DNA of 60,000 nt. Source: Chrysomallon squamiferum. Its lineage: Eukaryota; Mollusca; Gastropoda; Neomphalida; Peltospiridae. The notes under the pieces were generated by a model, which was given only the letters and a program-made list of their open reading frames with translations, made no database searches and was not told where the DNA came from. The first letter of the stretch is position 1; every line of letters begins with the position of its first letter. The position numbers and the translations under genes are program-made. Below are positions 1 to 10,770 of this stretch, one piece after another. The stretch spans positions 18,325,245 to 18,385,244 of the forward strand of contig CM022667.1 in NCBI GenBank assembly GCA_012295275.1, written 5' to 3'.

Positions 1-215
1 AATCTTTTAACATGCAGTAATTATGTTATCCTAGATACATAAATAACTTTTAAAAATATTATCTTTGTCCATCAAAAACAGCGTTATGCTTGATCCACAC
101 AATATATAAATAATTATTATCAACAGTGCATTGCCAAGTCAACATCACATTCTCATAAATATTCATTATTACGCTGAGTGACAATTTTTTACTTTCAGAG
201 CAATAAAAACGATCT

Positions 216-249
<34 letters not shown>

Positions 250-691
250 TGTATATACAATATATACAGAAGATTTACAAAACAATACATGTTTATATAT
301 TGTATAAATATTTTCATGTAAAGAATATAATTCACAGAACAACCAGACAAAACTCATGTGCACTTTGATTTTATTTAATTGCAAATAAAATAAACTTGTT
401 AATAGTTAATGCATTTGATGCAATTATTTATAGGAATATGTTTGACAGACAAGTATTCTGAACATTGTTGAAAGTACTTGCACCAGTTACACTGATTCCT
501 GCCATCCCTTTCACAAATGCTGGGGAGGCCACTGCCGGTATAAAGTAACAACAATATCCAGATACATATTTAAATTTTCTATTATAAAAAATAAATAATT
601 AAGGAAATTTGTGTAAAAACTGAATTGTACAGATGATCTTTTATATAAATCATTTATATTTTTGATTATAAAATAATTTTTTTTGTTTTAG
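1..691. other. Upstream NUP93 sequence, probably intron
   Basis: No Nup93-like coding block is visible here, though the protein needs upstream exons. A CA microsatellite lies at about 214-249. The sequence ends in the T-rich acceptor tract of the first visible exon. Confidence 0.5.
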
Positions 692-766
692 ACTTTCTTC
701 AGTGACACATCTCTGAGTCATGGCAGGAGTAGTTTGGATCATATAGAGATGGCATATGCTAGACAG
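692..766 (+). CDS. NUP93: NUP93 coding exon a (first visible)
   Basis: An acceptor at 690-691 follows a T-rich tract. The frame starts [20 protein letters not shown] and ends in ARQ at a GT donor, phase 0 to 0. Conserved [12 protein letters not shown] fixes the frame. The exon encoding the preceding residues was not found in bases 1-689. Confidence 0.9.
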
Positions 767-3700
767 GTTGGTAAATTAATAGATTAAACTACAAATACTG
801 TTCATTTTTACACCATATATGCTGTTTCAGTTTTGTATTTTTGTGTCTGAGCTAATCTGTGCCACTGTAAATTGTTTACTTTTAAATTCACTGTTTCTAA
901 AGCACCAGTAATCAACATATCAAGAAGTTTAAATGTCGTAGTGTCATGATAGGGTCTGGTATATGATTATTCCAACAAAATAACTTAAGAACAAACTTTA
1001 ATAATTTAGGTACTGCCAGCCTAGCTGATATAATTGGTCGAAGTTGTTAAAAGTACAGATTTTGTCCATTTTCCTCCACTCCCAAATCCCTTCTCTAAAT
1101 CCTACCATAAAAAACAAATACATGCAACTAAAGATCATTATGTGCTCTTTTAAATGGTGATGTTGTTCTTGTTGTATGTTAAATCAGTTCTTTGTACGAG
1201 AGTGTTAAACATGATGGGGGTAAGCACACTTCTGTGCCCATGGTCAGCAATTAACAGCGTGGAGTAAAAAGTCCTAAAATAGGGTCACTCTGCAAATGCC
1301 TGGCTTGTTTTCGCCAAAATGGCTTCAACTGAAACCACAGTGTCTATTTGCACTTTTACTCATTCTGCCGTGTGTCATTTTGAAGATTTTTGGAATGTTT
1401 AGCATGTTATTGTGAACACACATAGTGACATACAAACATACAGGTCTGAACAAAATTGAGCTTATTTAGCAAGTTGGCCCCATCACTCTTATTGATTTTC
1501 AGCCTTTTGTGTCAATTACTTTTCAAACTACAGTTGGCCAAAGTAGCCCTTTCTGCTAATTAGCCAAAATTGGGCTGAAAAACAACCAAATACCTGTCAT
1601 ACTGATTTGCATATATATCTTCTGAACCACCGGAGAGAGAGTAATAATTTTTTGTGTATTTTCATTTATTTTGCTACAGCTTTCATTATGTGCATATTAT
1701 GTAATATTAAAGTCAGAAAACATTTGCCTGCCGGTACCTAAATAATTAGTTTAAAAATATTGGAAATTTTCATTTACACTTGATACTAAGAATGGGTTTC
1801 ATATTAATTCTCAAGAGAATCCTGCTTTAAATACTTGAATAGCAATTCAGCATAAACTTTTAAATTGTATTCTTTAATAAGATTTTCGTTGAATAAAAAT
1901 AATGTAAATGAGGTATTTTACTGCAAATTTTTCAGGTTTATGTATACAATGAACAGATTTTAGAAGGGAATATACGACCAAACCTGGCTGACATGTTTTT
2001 AGAAGTTGCTAAGAAACTGGATGACAAAGTGAATTTTTAATTACTTATTTATTATTTAACATATTCAACATTTTTTAATATTTGAATTATTGTTGTAAAT
2101 ATCATTTTTGATTTATCATTTTTGTATGAAATGATACATATTCTTTTACTAAACTTTAAAGATGGTTGTTAGTGTGTGTGTGTGTGTGTTGGTGCATTGG
2201 TGCACATATTTATTTTACACACAATTACATATTATTTTTATTATTATTATTATATATAATGATATCTACATTTGTATCACAGAATGTATTGGGTCTGTGG
2301 GAGATGGTTCAGTGTATGGTGGAAATTCCTCTTGGTTTACCCTATGGAACAAGTGCAGCATTAATCCGGCAAAATAAAACAACCCAGATATCATTTGTTA
2401 AAAAGGCCAAACAGTATCTTGAAAAAACGTGAGATTTATCTTAAACATTGATCTTGAGGTGCGATTTATTTAGCCCAACAGTATCAAATTTTTCTCCAAA
2501 TAAACTAAACTTTTGATTTCTAAAAAAAATAAGTTTGAAACAAAGAGAACCAATATCATAGAAAAACACAAAACATGTAATTGATTAATAAGTAATCCAG
2601 TTGGTAATTATTATTTATTTTCTTATTTAAATTTGTAGCTATGTAAATATTATGATGCAGTTATTATTTTGATTGGCAGTTATGTAAAATACGTCACAAT
2701 GACAATCTATGGAAATCTTCAGCAAGCTCAGCTTGGTGGTGTGCCAGGAACGTACAGTCTGGTGAAAAGTTATCTCAATGTCCGTCCACCAGTGTCTCTC
2801 AGAGACTTGGAGGTTTGTACAATTCAATGAAATAGTGTCATTTATTACTTCATTTAACATTATAAATGTATCACAAATATTAGATTATATTATTTAAACA
2901 AATTTTTTTTTGTAGTTGAGTTTTAAAGTAGTTTTTCAGATGTTGGATTATATTGTTCAGAAATAGATATTTTAAGAGAAATGCTGTGAAAAACTTATAC
3001 TGTTGATTGCATGTTTGATGAAGGATATATCTGTCATTTTTAGGCCCTACAGTCTGGAGTTTTTGTGGAAACTCAAGTTTACAGAGCTTTTTTCTGTAGT
3101 GAAAAATTATTCATCATTAGTAGAATTCTCAATTCGTGTAAATGTAAATATGATTAACTAATTGGTAGCTATTTTTGTATCTGTTCAGGAGGGTTTGATT
3201 GAAGGGCAGCCAGTGTGGGCTATGATTTATTATTGTCTGCGATGTGGAGACACTGATGCTGCACAGCAGGTGGTCGACAGAGCCAGGTGTGTTTTTGTTA
3301 GACATCTGTAAGCTAATACAAAATATAATATTTATAATCAATAGTTTTTACTTCCTGTCCTCACATCATAAACCACCAATTTTATAATATAAAACTCATT
3401 CCATTCAGATTATTTCTTATTTGTAATTTTCAATGTTTATTTTGTTGGGGTTTTTTTTATGTTGTTTTTTAAGCATGATTTGCACCAAAATCCTTTATAA
3501 AATAAATTAGATTTAAATATAAAATAATATAATAACACTGTGATTTTGAAATATTTTCTCTTTTTAATTTCTCCATAATCATGAATAATGAAATATAGTT
3601 GATAATCTATAACTATTTTATTCATATAGCCATGTACTTGGTGATTTTCCTGCATTCTTCAAGGAATATGTATCCAGTGCAGATCACAGGTATATTTAAT

Positions 3701-6700
3701 TTTTTTTTTATATATATACATGATTTTCAAGATTTATTTTATGTTACATGTAAAATACTGTCATTGTTAGATTATTAACATATGAATGCATATTTTTTAG
3801 CAGATATTTGCAAATTTTGGTTAGCAGTGTTTCTATATGGGAGAATTTATAAATATTCATTTTGATAGTACCTCTTCTTGCTCAAAGTAGATAAATAAAC
3901 TACTGAAATTAATATTATTTAATAAAATACGATAGAAAACAAGGTTAGTGACTAATTTCATGTTTTTCCAAATTTCTGTTTAATATCTAGATACATGCTA
4001 TTTTGAAAATAAATAACATTCTGTTGTTACTGAATAAAAAAGAGAAAGAAAAATACATTTTTATGATGGCTTTTTTGTGTGTGTGTCAGGCTTAGTCCAG
4101 GAAATGACACCAAAATTAAATTGCAGTACAGAAGAACAGTGAAAAATAGCTCGGATCCTTATAAGAGGTGAGTTGCTTGAAATGAATGAAAGTTTATTCA
4201 AAACTATTTTCTGATAGAAGCATGCTCTTACACATAAATGGCTACACACAGGATATAGTTTAAAAAAAAGAAAATCAGTAATTGTGAACATGCTTCATGA
4301 TTTTATAAACACATACACACACAATTAAAACCAAATTTAGTTATAAAACATGTTCTGAGCAGCATTTGCTTTTGATTTTATAGCATCATTAATAAAATAT
4401 TTAATACAGCATTGATTCCTTTTTGATAAAATAAAAATTATATATTTATAGATTTAGATTTTAAATTTTTATTTTTTTAATCGAAGTTTTATAAAAATGC
4501 ATTCACTACATAAAATTTTATTTGTTAAAATTACATTTATTATTATTCATTTTATTTATTAAATTGTATTTAGAAATTTTATTTGTTCAAATTGTTTGTT
4601 TGTTATCTGCTTTTTTTGTTCATAATTTAATTTTTCTTTTGTCTTTATTACAGATCGGTGTATTGCATTGTGGGGCAGTGTGATTTCAACGAGGATCAGA
4701 GTGAGATCTCTGACAAAATAGATGACTACCTGTGGTTCAAGCTCTGTCAAATTCAGTTTGACAGCAGTGACACTGGAGAGGAACAATGCACCTTGCAGAA
4801 ATTACAAAAATTACTTTATAAAGATTATGGTACAAAATTGTTTAGTAATGAAAAAAAAAGCAGAAAAATTAAAATTCTTTTAAATATTGCAAAAATTACA
4901 AAAAATACTTTATAATACATACAAAATTGTTTGGAAGTGAAAAAAAAGGCAGAAAATACATCTTTTAAATATTGCCATTTTTTAATACTAAAGTTTAAAG
5001 TTAGATTTTATAAAATAAAACTTGAATGAACAGATTATATCCTTTTATACATAATTAGAAAAAATAATTTTTTATTTTTTGTTATTTAGATACGTTTTTA
5101 TTATATTTTGTTTTTGAAGAGGTAATCAGGAATCAGATTTGATGCAAAATTACTAAATATTATTTCTCTCTGTTCCAGTGTTTTTTGTATTTTTTATTCA
5201 TAAATATTTTAGTTAAAACTAAGAATTACATAAAATAAGAAATTTTCATTACTTATAAAACACAAGTATGAAATTATAAATTATATTTCCATTTTTATAT
5301 TTTCAGGGGAGAGTCATTTTAATGGCTACAACCAACCATTTCTGTATTTCCAAGTGTTGATTCTGACAGCCCAGTTTGAGGCAGCCATCGAGTTCCTGTC
5401 TCGCATTGAACGATTACGATGTCATGCTGTCCATGTTGCCCTGGTGTTGTATGAATTAAAATTACTTCTACTGCCCCCAAACTGTCAAGCACCACTCTGT
5501 AAGTCAAAGAAAAAAGTCCTAAACAATTTAATATTACTTTATTACTCTAATTATTTTGATAACAGTACTAATATCTTTTATTTAAAGATAAAACTGAAAA
5601 GCTGTGAAATTTTTTATCATAAAGTTAGGAATGTTTTTATTATGTTTTTTATACTAAAATATATAGTTTATGTTGGAAGTGTTTTAATTATAAATAAAAT
5701 TAATACTTTTTAGTGTGAATGTTCTATAACTGATGTTTTTTCTTTTTTCAAATTAAAAATTGTTTTTTGCTGTAAAGTTTTTAATAAATAGAGACCTTGA
5801 CAAAAAAAATGATATCAACTTTGGATAATATAAGAATCTGTAATATAATGCCACAAACATAATTTAATCTTGGTTAATATGTATTAGTATATTCTTAATT
5901 CACTTTCCATTCTGTAGTAACCAGTCATCCAGATGATCCGATGCCAGTGATGAGACTAAATTTAGCTCGTCTTGTTACCATGTACACACAAAAATTTGAG
6001 GACACTGACCCTCGTGAAGCTCTACAGTACTTTTACTTTCTGAGGTATGAATGTTTTTAAATTATAATTTTAAAAACTTGAAAACTATAATGCCGTAGAG
6101 TTTAATTTAGTGGTTAAACACCTTTAATGTTAAAAAGACTTTGTTAAAAATGGAATCTGTTAAGAAAATACTTTTATAAAAACATTTATTAATATTGGTT
6201 TTTCATAAATTTTGTTACTACTTTTTTGAGGTGATAACATAAATAAAAAAAAGTATTAAAATGCTGCAGACTTCTTTTTGTTTGTCTTAATATTTTACAA
6301 TGTTCTCTACTGAAGTAATCTTAATGTAACAGGTCTGTTTCAGGTCCAAAACAGATTACTTGTGTACATTTTTTTTATTAAATCATATGTATCCCTTAGC
6401 TGTCAGAAGACTGAAAATGAATTATGAAATATAATTTATTTTGTTTCCAGAGATTTGAAAGCAGCACACGGAGAAAATTTGTTCATGTCTTGTGTCAGTC
6501 AGCTTGTCCTTGACACAAGGGAGGTAATTCTTTTCCTGATTTCTAACAAATGTTACTATAATATCTTATAGTTTATACCTGTAGGGAAAATAAAAGAAGA
6601 AAAAAGCATAGTTATTTTAAATTTGTTTCTTGATTGCTGACAGGCATTGTGATAATTAATATAATCATGATATTTATGTATGCATGTATTTGTGTGTGTT

Positions 6701-9700
6701 TGCTAGCGTGTGTGTTTGCTAGCATTTGTGCATGGATACATATTTTGATGTAGACTGAGGAATGTATGATCCTTATTAATTTCTTTTTAAAAACAATGAC
6801 AGATTTAAATTGTGGGATTCTCCAGAATAAATTTTCTTTATCTAATTTTTCTTGTTTAATTTAGTTTGATATGTTGCTTGGACGAATTGAGCGAGACGGT
6901 TCAAGAAAAGTAAGTTATATTTATTGAACATTTTATATTTATATTTGAAAAAAAGAAAAAGGAAGCTGAACTACTGTTTTATAACAGAGATTACTGGGTC
7001 TTGATTGATGTTCTTAACACTCTCGTGTCTTCTTTGTGTTGTGATAGAGATTCTTTAAAAGAGTTTATAATAATTTATAATTTTTATTTTCCAGCCTGGT
7101 GCAATTGATAAATTCAATCCTGACACTCAGAAAATCATAGAATTTGTTGCCAAGGATACAGACTCAAAAGGGATGTTTGAAGAAGCTGTGCGGTTATATG
7201 ATCTTGCTGGGGTAAACTGAATAATTAATTAAACCTTAATCTGTTAATCCAGTTAGGTTGTAATTGAAAGTTTATATTTGTTTGTGGTGCACAATGTTAC
7301 ACCAACTTAAAACTTAAAATAATTAAATGAGCTTGTATGTTTAATTAGCAGATTACTGAATATATTCAGAATATATCTTTATAAAACTGTTTTTGATATT
7401 TTGTCAGCAAGACAGAAGTAATTTATCTGAACAACAAAAAGCTTTGTTTTTATATTACAGAGTGATATCAAGAAAGCATGAAAGGAATCCATTCCCTTGG
7501 AAATATGATTTTTTTATCAATAAATATAACTGTGGTAACAGACGTAATATTTTTGTTATTAAGATACTTTATTTTAATGATGTGAAAGTTAAATAGAGAT
7601 TGCTAATTTAATAATTTCATATGTATATGAAACCATCTTTGCTATTTACTGTTAGGGAAAAACAATCTTAAAACTGGTTGATATTTATTATAATTTAGAA
7701 TCATGACAAGGCACTATCTCTGATGAATAAATTGTTGAGTCAAGTTATTGCTCAACCTGGAACTCCACAATCCAGCAGAACTCGTCTGAAAAATCTAGCC
7801 GTTAATCTAGCTGAGAGGTATATTACTAGCATTTTTCAAATTCTATTTTGAAATGTTATTTCATTTTCTTTCATCCTAAAAATACTTTTGAGAAATTAAT
7901 TGTAGAAAAAAAAAAAAAAAAATAACTGGCTTAAAAACAAGCTTTCTGAGACATAGAATGTGATTAATCATATTTAAAAATAAGTATAAAGTAAACGTCA
8001 TTTATTAATTCTTATTAACCAGTGTGTACAAAGTTATAAATATATAAATATACCAAAGAATTGACTTAGTTGAGATCAAAATGATGTTAATTTATTGTTC
8101 TTCAGGTATCGTTCAATGGGACACAAAGGTACGAAAGCCAATACAGACACTTTCTATCTTTTGCTGGATTTGATTACATTTTTTGATCTGTATCACACTG
8201 GAAGCACTGATCAAGCGTTTGAGGTAAGATAACTGTAAACTATTCAAGTTATGATGTTTAGTCGAGATTTTAAAACCACTCAAGTTACGGTATTTATTGT
8301 TTCAAGATTTTAAAACCACTCAAGTTACGGTATTTATTGTTTCAAGATTTTAAAACCACTCAAGTTACGGTATTTATTGTTTCAATATTTTAAAACCACT
8401 CAAGTTACGGTATTTATTGTTTCAATATTTTAAAACCACTCAAGTTACGGTATTTATTGTTTCAAGATTTTAAAACCACTCAAGTTACGATATTTATTGT
8501 TTCAAGATTTTAAAACCACTCAAGTAACGGTATTTATTGTTTCAATATTTTAAAACCACTCAAGTTATATTTATTATTGTTTCAAGATTTTTAAAACCAC
8601 TTTTTATTGTTTCAAGATTTTAAAACCACTCAAGTTACGGTATTTATTGTTTCAATATTTTAAAACCACTCAAGATACGGTATTTATTGTTTCAAGATTT
8701 TAAAACTACTCAAGTTATTGCCTACCACTGAAGAAGAGGTTCAACACAGAGTAAATACATTTGGACTTTACACAGATGAAGTAAGTTCTATTTATAAAAA
8801 AAAGAGTAACTTGAAGTAATTTCACTTTCTCATTACGAATAATGATGTAACCAGTTTTGTTGTTTAATATATATATATATATATATGTATGTATATACTT
8901 ACATGGTTTAACCAAATTATATGACACATTTTTAAAAACAACAGAGAAGACCTTTTCTTATTTTTGGTATCTGTACAAACTGAACACTTTGAAATGAACA
9001 TTTTGTTATTCAGGTACGTCGATGTTTACCAGATATTCTTTTGGCAGCCATGAATATTCTGCATAACAAATACAAGGAAATCAGGTAGGATTTACTCTCA
9101 TACACACCTTATTGAAATATATCAGTAGAAGAGGTGACCCACCGTAAGAATTAATCTAGTTAGTCTGCTAATAACAATTATATTACTGCATGGATTAACT
9201 TTTAAAACAATATTATCAGTTCCAGTGTTATGAAGACATCTGTAGTGTAATGTGGTGGTGGGGCATTATGCTTTTGTTTTCAGATGTTTCTTTTTTTCTT
9301 CTTTTTTATTTTCCTTACATTTGTGACACGATAACCATTTATGAAAGGATTTAAGCAATTTTTTTTCTTTTTTTTCTTAAACTAACATAATTACTTTTTT
9401 ATGCTACAGAAGTTCTAGTATACAAAGCCCAGTGCCTGGAGGTCATGGAAAAGTTGATGATGGTGGAAAGGAAATAGTGAGTTCCATGAGTTGTTTTACA
9501 TTTTGAAGATTCCAGGTTTTGCTAGTGATTATTTATTAGTTATAAATACCGTAAAGATATGACAACTGTTTTCTTAACTGCTATATTATACTCTACATCA
9601 GTGCCAATTTTTTTTGCCAATGGCACACCTTAGAATACATGAAAAAATAACAGCCACACCTGGCTAATTATACAGGAAAAAATATTTGAATTTTGGCAAG

Positions 9701-10691
9701 TCATAATACAACTGTAAGTCAAGTTCATTGTTGGAAGAATGATTTATGAAAGGATCTCTAATCCAGTCATACTTTTCTGACTTTAATGACGGAAAGTAAT
9801 TGTTGATGCTTTCGTCCAGGGCTGTCAGATGAGTAAACACAATAGAGATCATTTTTCTAATGCAGATAGAACGCAATAAAGGGAACATAACAAGATTGAC
9901 AGTGATTACTCTGTTTTTCCAAATCACTATTTTCAATTTGAGGGCAACTAACTTGTTTGTTGAAGAGAGAATATTTTCATTTTTACCTTGCCTACTATTG
10001 TTTATTTTATTTAGTTCACTAAATACTTCTGTTAAGTATTCCATTTTAGACATCCAAAATTCACAACTAAGGTATTCACAGAATTTCTCCTACTTTTCCT
10101 GGATAAAAAATGATAGTAATTCCTTGTGCAGTTCGTGAACATGATTTAGTACTTTGCCTTTTGACAGCCAGCGAACCTCAGTGTGAATTAATAACTTAAC
10201 ATGCTGAGTCCATCTCTTTGCACAGTTATTCAGATAATCGTGACTTCAATGGCCTACTTTTTACATAATTGACCATTCCAATAATTTGATGTAACACAAC
10301 CTTTAAATCGTCCTGCGATGTTTTTGAAACAAGAACTTATCTATGTAGAAAGCATCGAGTACGAATGAGATTTGGATTTTCTTTATTTAAACAAAAGTTT
10401 GCGGCACACTGGTTGTGAATCACTGCTCTACATCCTAAATATTAAAGTTATAACATTATAAACAAATACATAGGATATGAATATGAAATTATTAAATTAA
10501 AATCCAGTAAAATTAATATTTGTTCTTTATATCAGATTATGTTTATAACACTTAACATTTTTATTTTTCAGTATCTCACCTACCTTAGAAACCATGCCCA
10601 GGTGTTACTGCAGTTTGCTGGGACATTGCCATACAGAATTCCAGGAGACACATACTCCAGACTTGTGCAGGTTCAGTTTCTTATGAATTGA
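692..10691 (+). CDS. NUP93: Nuclear pore protein Nup93 (inner-ring scaffold), 5'-truncated by the window, 19 exons
   Basis: Nup93 (Nic96 family) is an alpha-helical scaffold nucleoporin of the inner ring. In other animals it binds Nup188/Nup205, Nup155 and Nup35 and anchors the central-channel Nup62 complex. The exons join without any frame break into 663 codons and a TGA stop, matching my memory of vertebrate Nup93 from about its first quarter to its C terminus. Landmarks in order are [114 protein letters not shown] and a terminal LMN. Exons: 692-766, 1936-2028, 2283-2428, 2680-2812, 3189-3286, 3630-3689, 4090-4167, 4654-4829, 5307-5498, 5918-6044, 6451-6523, 6865-6909, 7095-7211, 7699-7817, 8106-8223, 8697-8780, 9014-9084, 9410-9476, 10572-10691. 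Start codon, promoter and the N-terminal coiled-coil region are off-window. It converges on the minus-strand TOX gene. Confidence 0.95.
767..1935. other. NUP93 intron with a GC-raised middle section
   Basis: This is the longest of the early visible introns. About 1190-1640 is less AT-rich than its surroundings and holds related words (GTTGGCC and TTGGCCAAA, AGCTTATTTAGC and CTAATTAGCC). It could be an old transposon or an intronic regulatory segment. No coding potential is recognised. Confidence 0.3.
1936..2028 (+). CDS. NUP93: NUP93 coding exon b
   Basis: Encodes [20 protein letters not shown] and then a helix ending KKLDDK. Acceptor is TTTTTCAG and donor GTGAAT, phase 0 to 0. It joins directly onto ARQ of the previous exon, as in vertebrate Nup93. 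Confidence 0.9.
2283..2428 (+). CDS. NUP93: NUP93 coding exon c
   Basis: Encodes [16 protein letters not shown] through KKAKQYLEK, then two bases of a Thr codon. The donor is GTGAGA. A GT microsatellite lies about 95 bp upstream of the acceptor. Confidence 0.9.
2680..2812 (+). CDS. NUP93: NUP93 coding exon d
   Basis: Completes the split Thr codon and encodes [34 protein letters not shown] and SLRDLE. The QLGGVPGTY block is one of the strongest Nup93 signatures. Donor GTTTGT, phase 0. Confidence 0.93.
3189..3286 (+). CDS. NUP93: NUP93 coding exon e
   Basis: Encodes [20 protein letters not shown] then [12 protein letters not shown] and two bases of a split codon. Acceptor TTCAG, donor GTGTGT. 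Confidence 0.93.
3630..3689 (+). CDS. NUP93: NUP93 coding exon f
   Basis: A short 60-base exon encoding [20 protein letters not shown], with split codons at both ends. The acceptor is ATATAG and the donor GTATAT. Confidence 0.88.
4090..4167 (+). CDS. NUP93: NUP93 coding exon g
   Basis: Encodes [20 protein letters not shown] then SDPYK with split Arg codons at both ends. The acceptor tract is a short GT repeat rather than a plain pyrimidine run. Donor GTGAGT. Confidence 0.9.
4654..4829 (+). CDS. NUP93: NUP93 coding exon h
   Basis: Encodes [36 protein letters not shown] and a more variable stretch ending KLLYKDYG. This is the most recognisable Nup93 exon in the window. The last Gly codon is split after its first base. 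Confidence 0.95.
5307..5498 (+). CDS. NUP93: NUP93 coding exon i
   Basis: Encodes [40 protein letters not shown] and [19 protein letters not shown] strong match to the Nup93 alpha-solenoid. Donor GTAAGT after the first base of a Leu/Phe-type codon. Confidence 0.95.
5918..6044 (+). CDS. NUP93: NUP93 coding exon j
   Basis: Encodes [20 protein letters not shown] then [20 protein letters not shown] and L, with split codons at both ends. Acceptor CTGTAG, donor GTATGA. Confidence 0.93.
6451..6523 (+). CDS. NUP93: NUP93 coding exon k
   Basis: Encodes [20 protein letters not shown] then LDTRE and ends in phase 0. Acceptor TTTCCAG, donor GTAATT. Confidence 0.92.
6865..6909 (+). CDS. NUP93: NUP93 coding exon l (45 bases)
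   Basis: The smallest coding exon here, encoding [15 protein letters not shown] in phase 0 to 0. Skipping it would remove exactly 15 residues without a frame change. Acceptor TTTAG, donor GTAAGT. Confidence 0.9.
7095..7211 (+). CDS. NUP93: NUP93 coding exon m
   Basis: Encodes [20 protein letters not shown] then [19 protein letters not shown], phase 0 to 0. Acceptor TTTTCCAG, donor GTAAAC. Confidence 0.92.
7699..7817 (+). CDS. NUP93: NUP93 coding exon n
   Basis: Encodes [39 protein letters not shown] and two bases of Arg. Donor GTATAT. Confidence 0.92.
8106..8223 (+). CDS. NUP93: NUP93 coding exon o
   Basis: Completes Arg and encodes [20 protein letters not shown] then [19 protein letters not shown]. 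The donor GTAAGA opens directly into the 40-bp minisatellite intron. Confidence 0.93.
8245..8720 (+). repeat. 40-bp minisatellite carrying repeated 3' splice sites
   Basis: About twelve units with a regular 40-bp step start at 8245, 8281, 8321, 8361, 8401, 8441, 8481, 8521, 8561, about 8601 (shortened), 8631 and 8671. Each contains TTTATTGTTTCAAG or TTTATTGTTTCAAT followed by ATTTTAAAACCACTCAAG. The last unit merges with exon p of NUP93. AG at the acceptor position is kept at 8305, 8345, 8465, 8505, 8585 and 8615 (and as CGAG near 8266). It is changed to AT near 8385, 8425, 8545 and 8655, the last being the copy nearest the real exon. Confidence 0.95.
8697..8780 (+). CDS. NUP93: NUP93 coding exon p, start lies in a minisatellite
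   Basis: Encodes [20 protein letters not shown] then TFGLYTDE, 28 codons, phase 0 to 0, donor GTAAGT. Its acceptor (TTGTTTCAAG) and first ~20 bases are the last copy of the tandem 40-bp repeat filling the preceding intron. Alignment to Nup93 requires this last copy: using an upstream copy in its natural frame soon meets a stop. Confidence 0.85.
9014..9084 (+). CDS. NUP93: NUP93 coding exon q
   Basis: Encodes [20 protein letters not shown] then KEI and two bases of Arg. Acceptor ATTCAG, donor GTAGGA. Confidence 0.9.
9410..9476 (+). CDS. NUP93: NUP93 coding exon r
   Basis: Completes Arg and encodes [20 protein letters not shown] and EI. This is the variable Ser-rich loop of Nup93. Donor GTGAGT. 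The next intron contains the hAT insertion. Confidence 0.85.
9591..9598. repeat. Left target-site duplication of the hAT element
   Basis: CTCTACAT occurs immediately before CAGTG. The identical octamer follows the element at 10426-10433. Confidence 0.88.
9599..10425 (-). mobile_element. hAT (Buster/ZBED5-like) DNA transposon, 827 bp, internally deleted
   Basis: The element is flanked by a perfect 8-bp direct repeat, CTCTACAT, at 9591-9598 and 10426-10433, the target-site length made by hAT transposases. Both termini begin CAGTG when read inward. The right end reads CAGTGATTCACAACCAGTG, the common hAT/Charlie type. The termini are only partly alike beyond the first bases. It carries a decayed transposase on the minus strand, so it is a deletion derivative of a coding element. 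It sits antisense in the NUP93 intron between 9476 and 10572. Confidence 0.88.
9664..10275 (-). pseudogene. Decayed hAT transposase fragment (ZBED5/SCAND3/FAM200-like)
   Basis: The minus-strand translation has the family blocks [57 protein letters not shown] and YDWIRDPF, in the order found in ZBED5-type proteins. The EVRWLS motif is diagnostic for this hAT branch. An in-frame TAG follows IQEK (about 10107), and the part upstream of EVRWLS is shifted or interrupted. The BED zinc finger, N-terminal catalytic part and C-terminal dimerisation segment are absent. The fragment is non-functional. Confidence 0.85.
10426..10433. repeat. Right target-site duplication of the hAT element
   Basis: CTCTACAT is identical to 9591-9598. 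It has T at position 2, A at position 7 and TA at the centre, as hAT target sites prefer. Confidence 0.88.
10572..10691 (+). CDS. NUP93: NUP93 terminal coding exon
   Basis: Encodes [39 protein letters not shown] and TGA. The AGxxPYRxxGDTxxRLVQ pattern and LMN end match the C terminus of animal Nup93. Confidence 0.95.
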   Translation, partial: YLTYLRNHAQVLLQFAGTLPYRIPGDTYSRLVQVQFLMN

Positions 10692-10764
10692 ACAGCCATA
10701 AACAGCATTTTATATAGGTTATTTTTTCTTGACCAAGAGAAAAGGTGTGTTGCTACCACTGATT

Positions 10765-10770
10765 AATAAA
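10765..10770 (+). terminator. Candidate NUP93 polyadenylation signal
   Basis: AATAAA lies 74 bases after the NUP93 stop. Such hexamers are frequent by chance in DNA this AT-rich, so the choice is tentative. Confidence 0.3.

Noticed and set aside
8245-8720. Regular 40-bp repeats resembling a CRISPR array
   Set aside because: There are no unique spacers: the whole 40 bp repeats, and the array merges with a coding exon of an animal gene.
9860-10138. 92-codon plus-strand frame inside the NUP93 intron
   Set aside because: It is the complement of the hAT transposase relic, which has clear family motifs on the minus strand.
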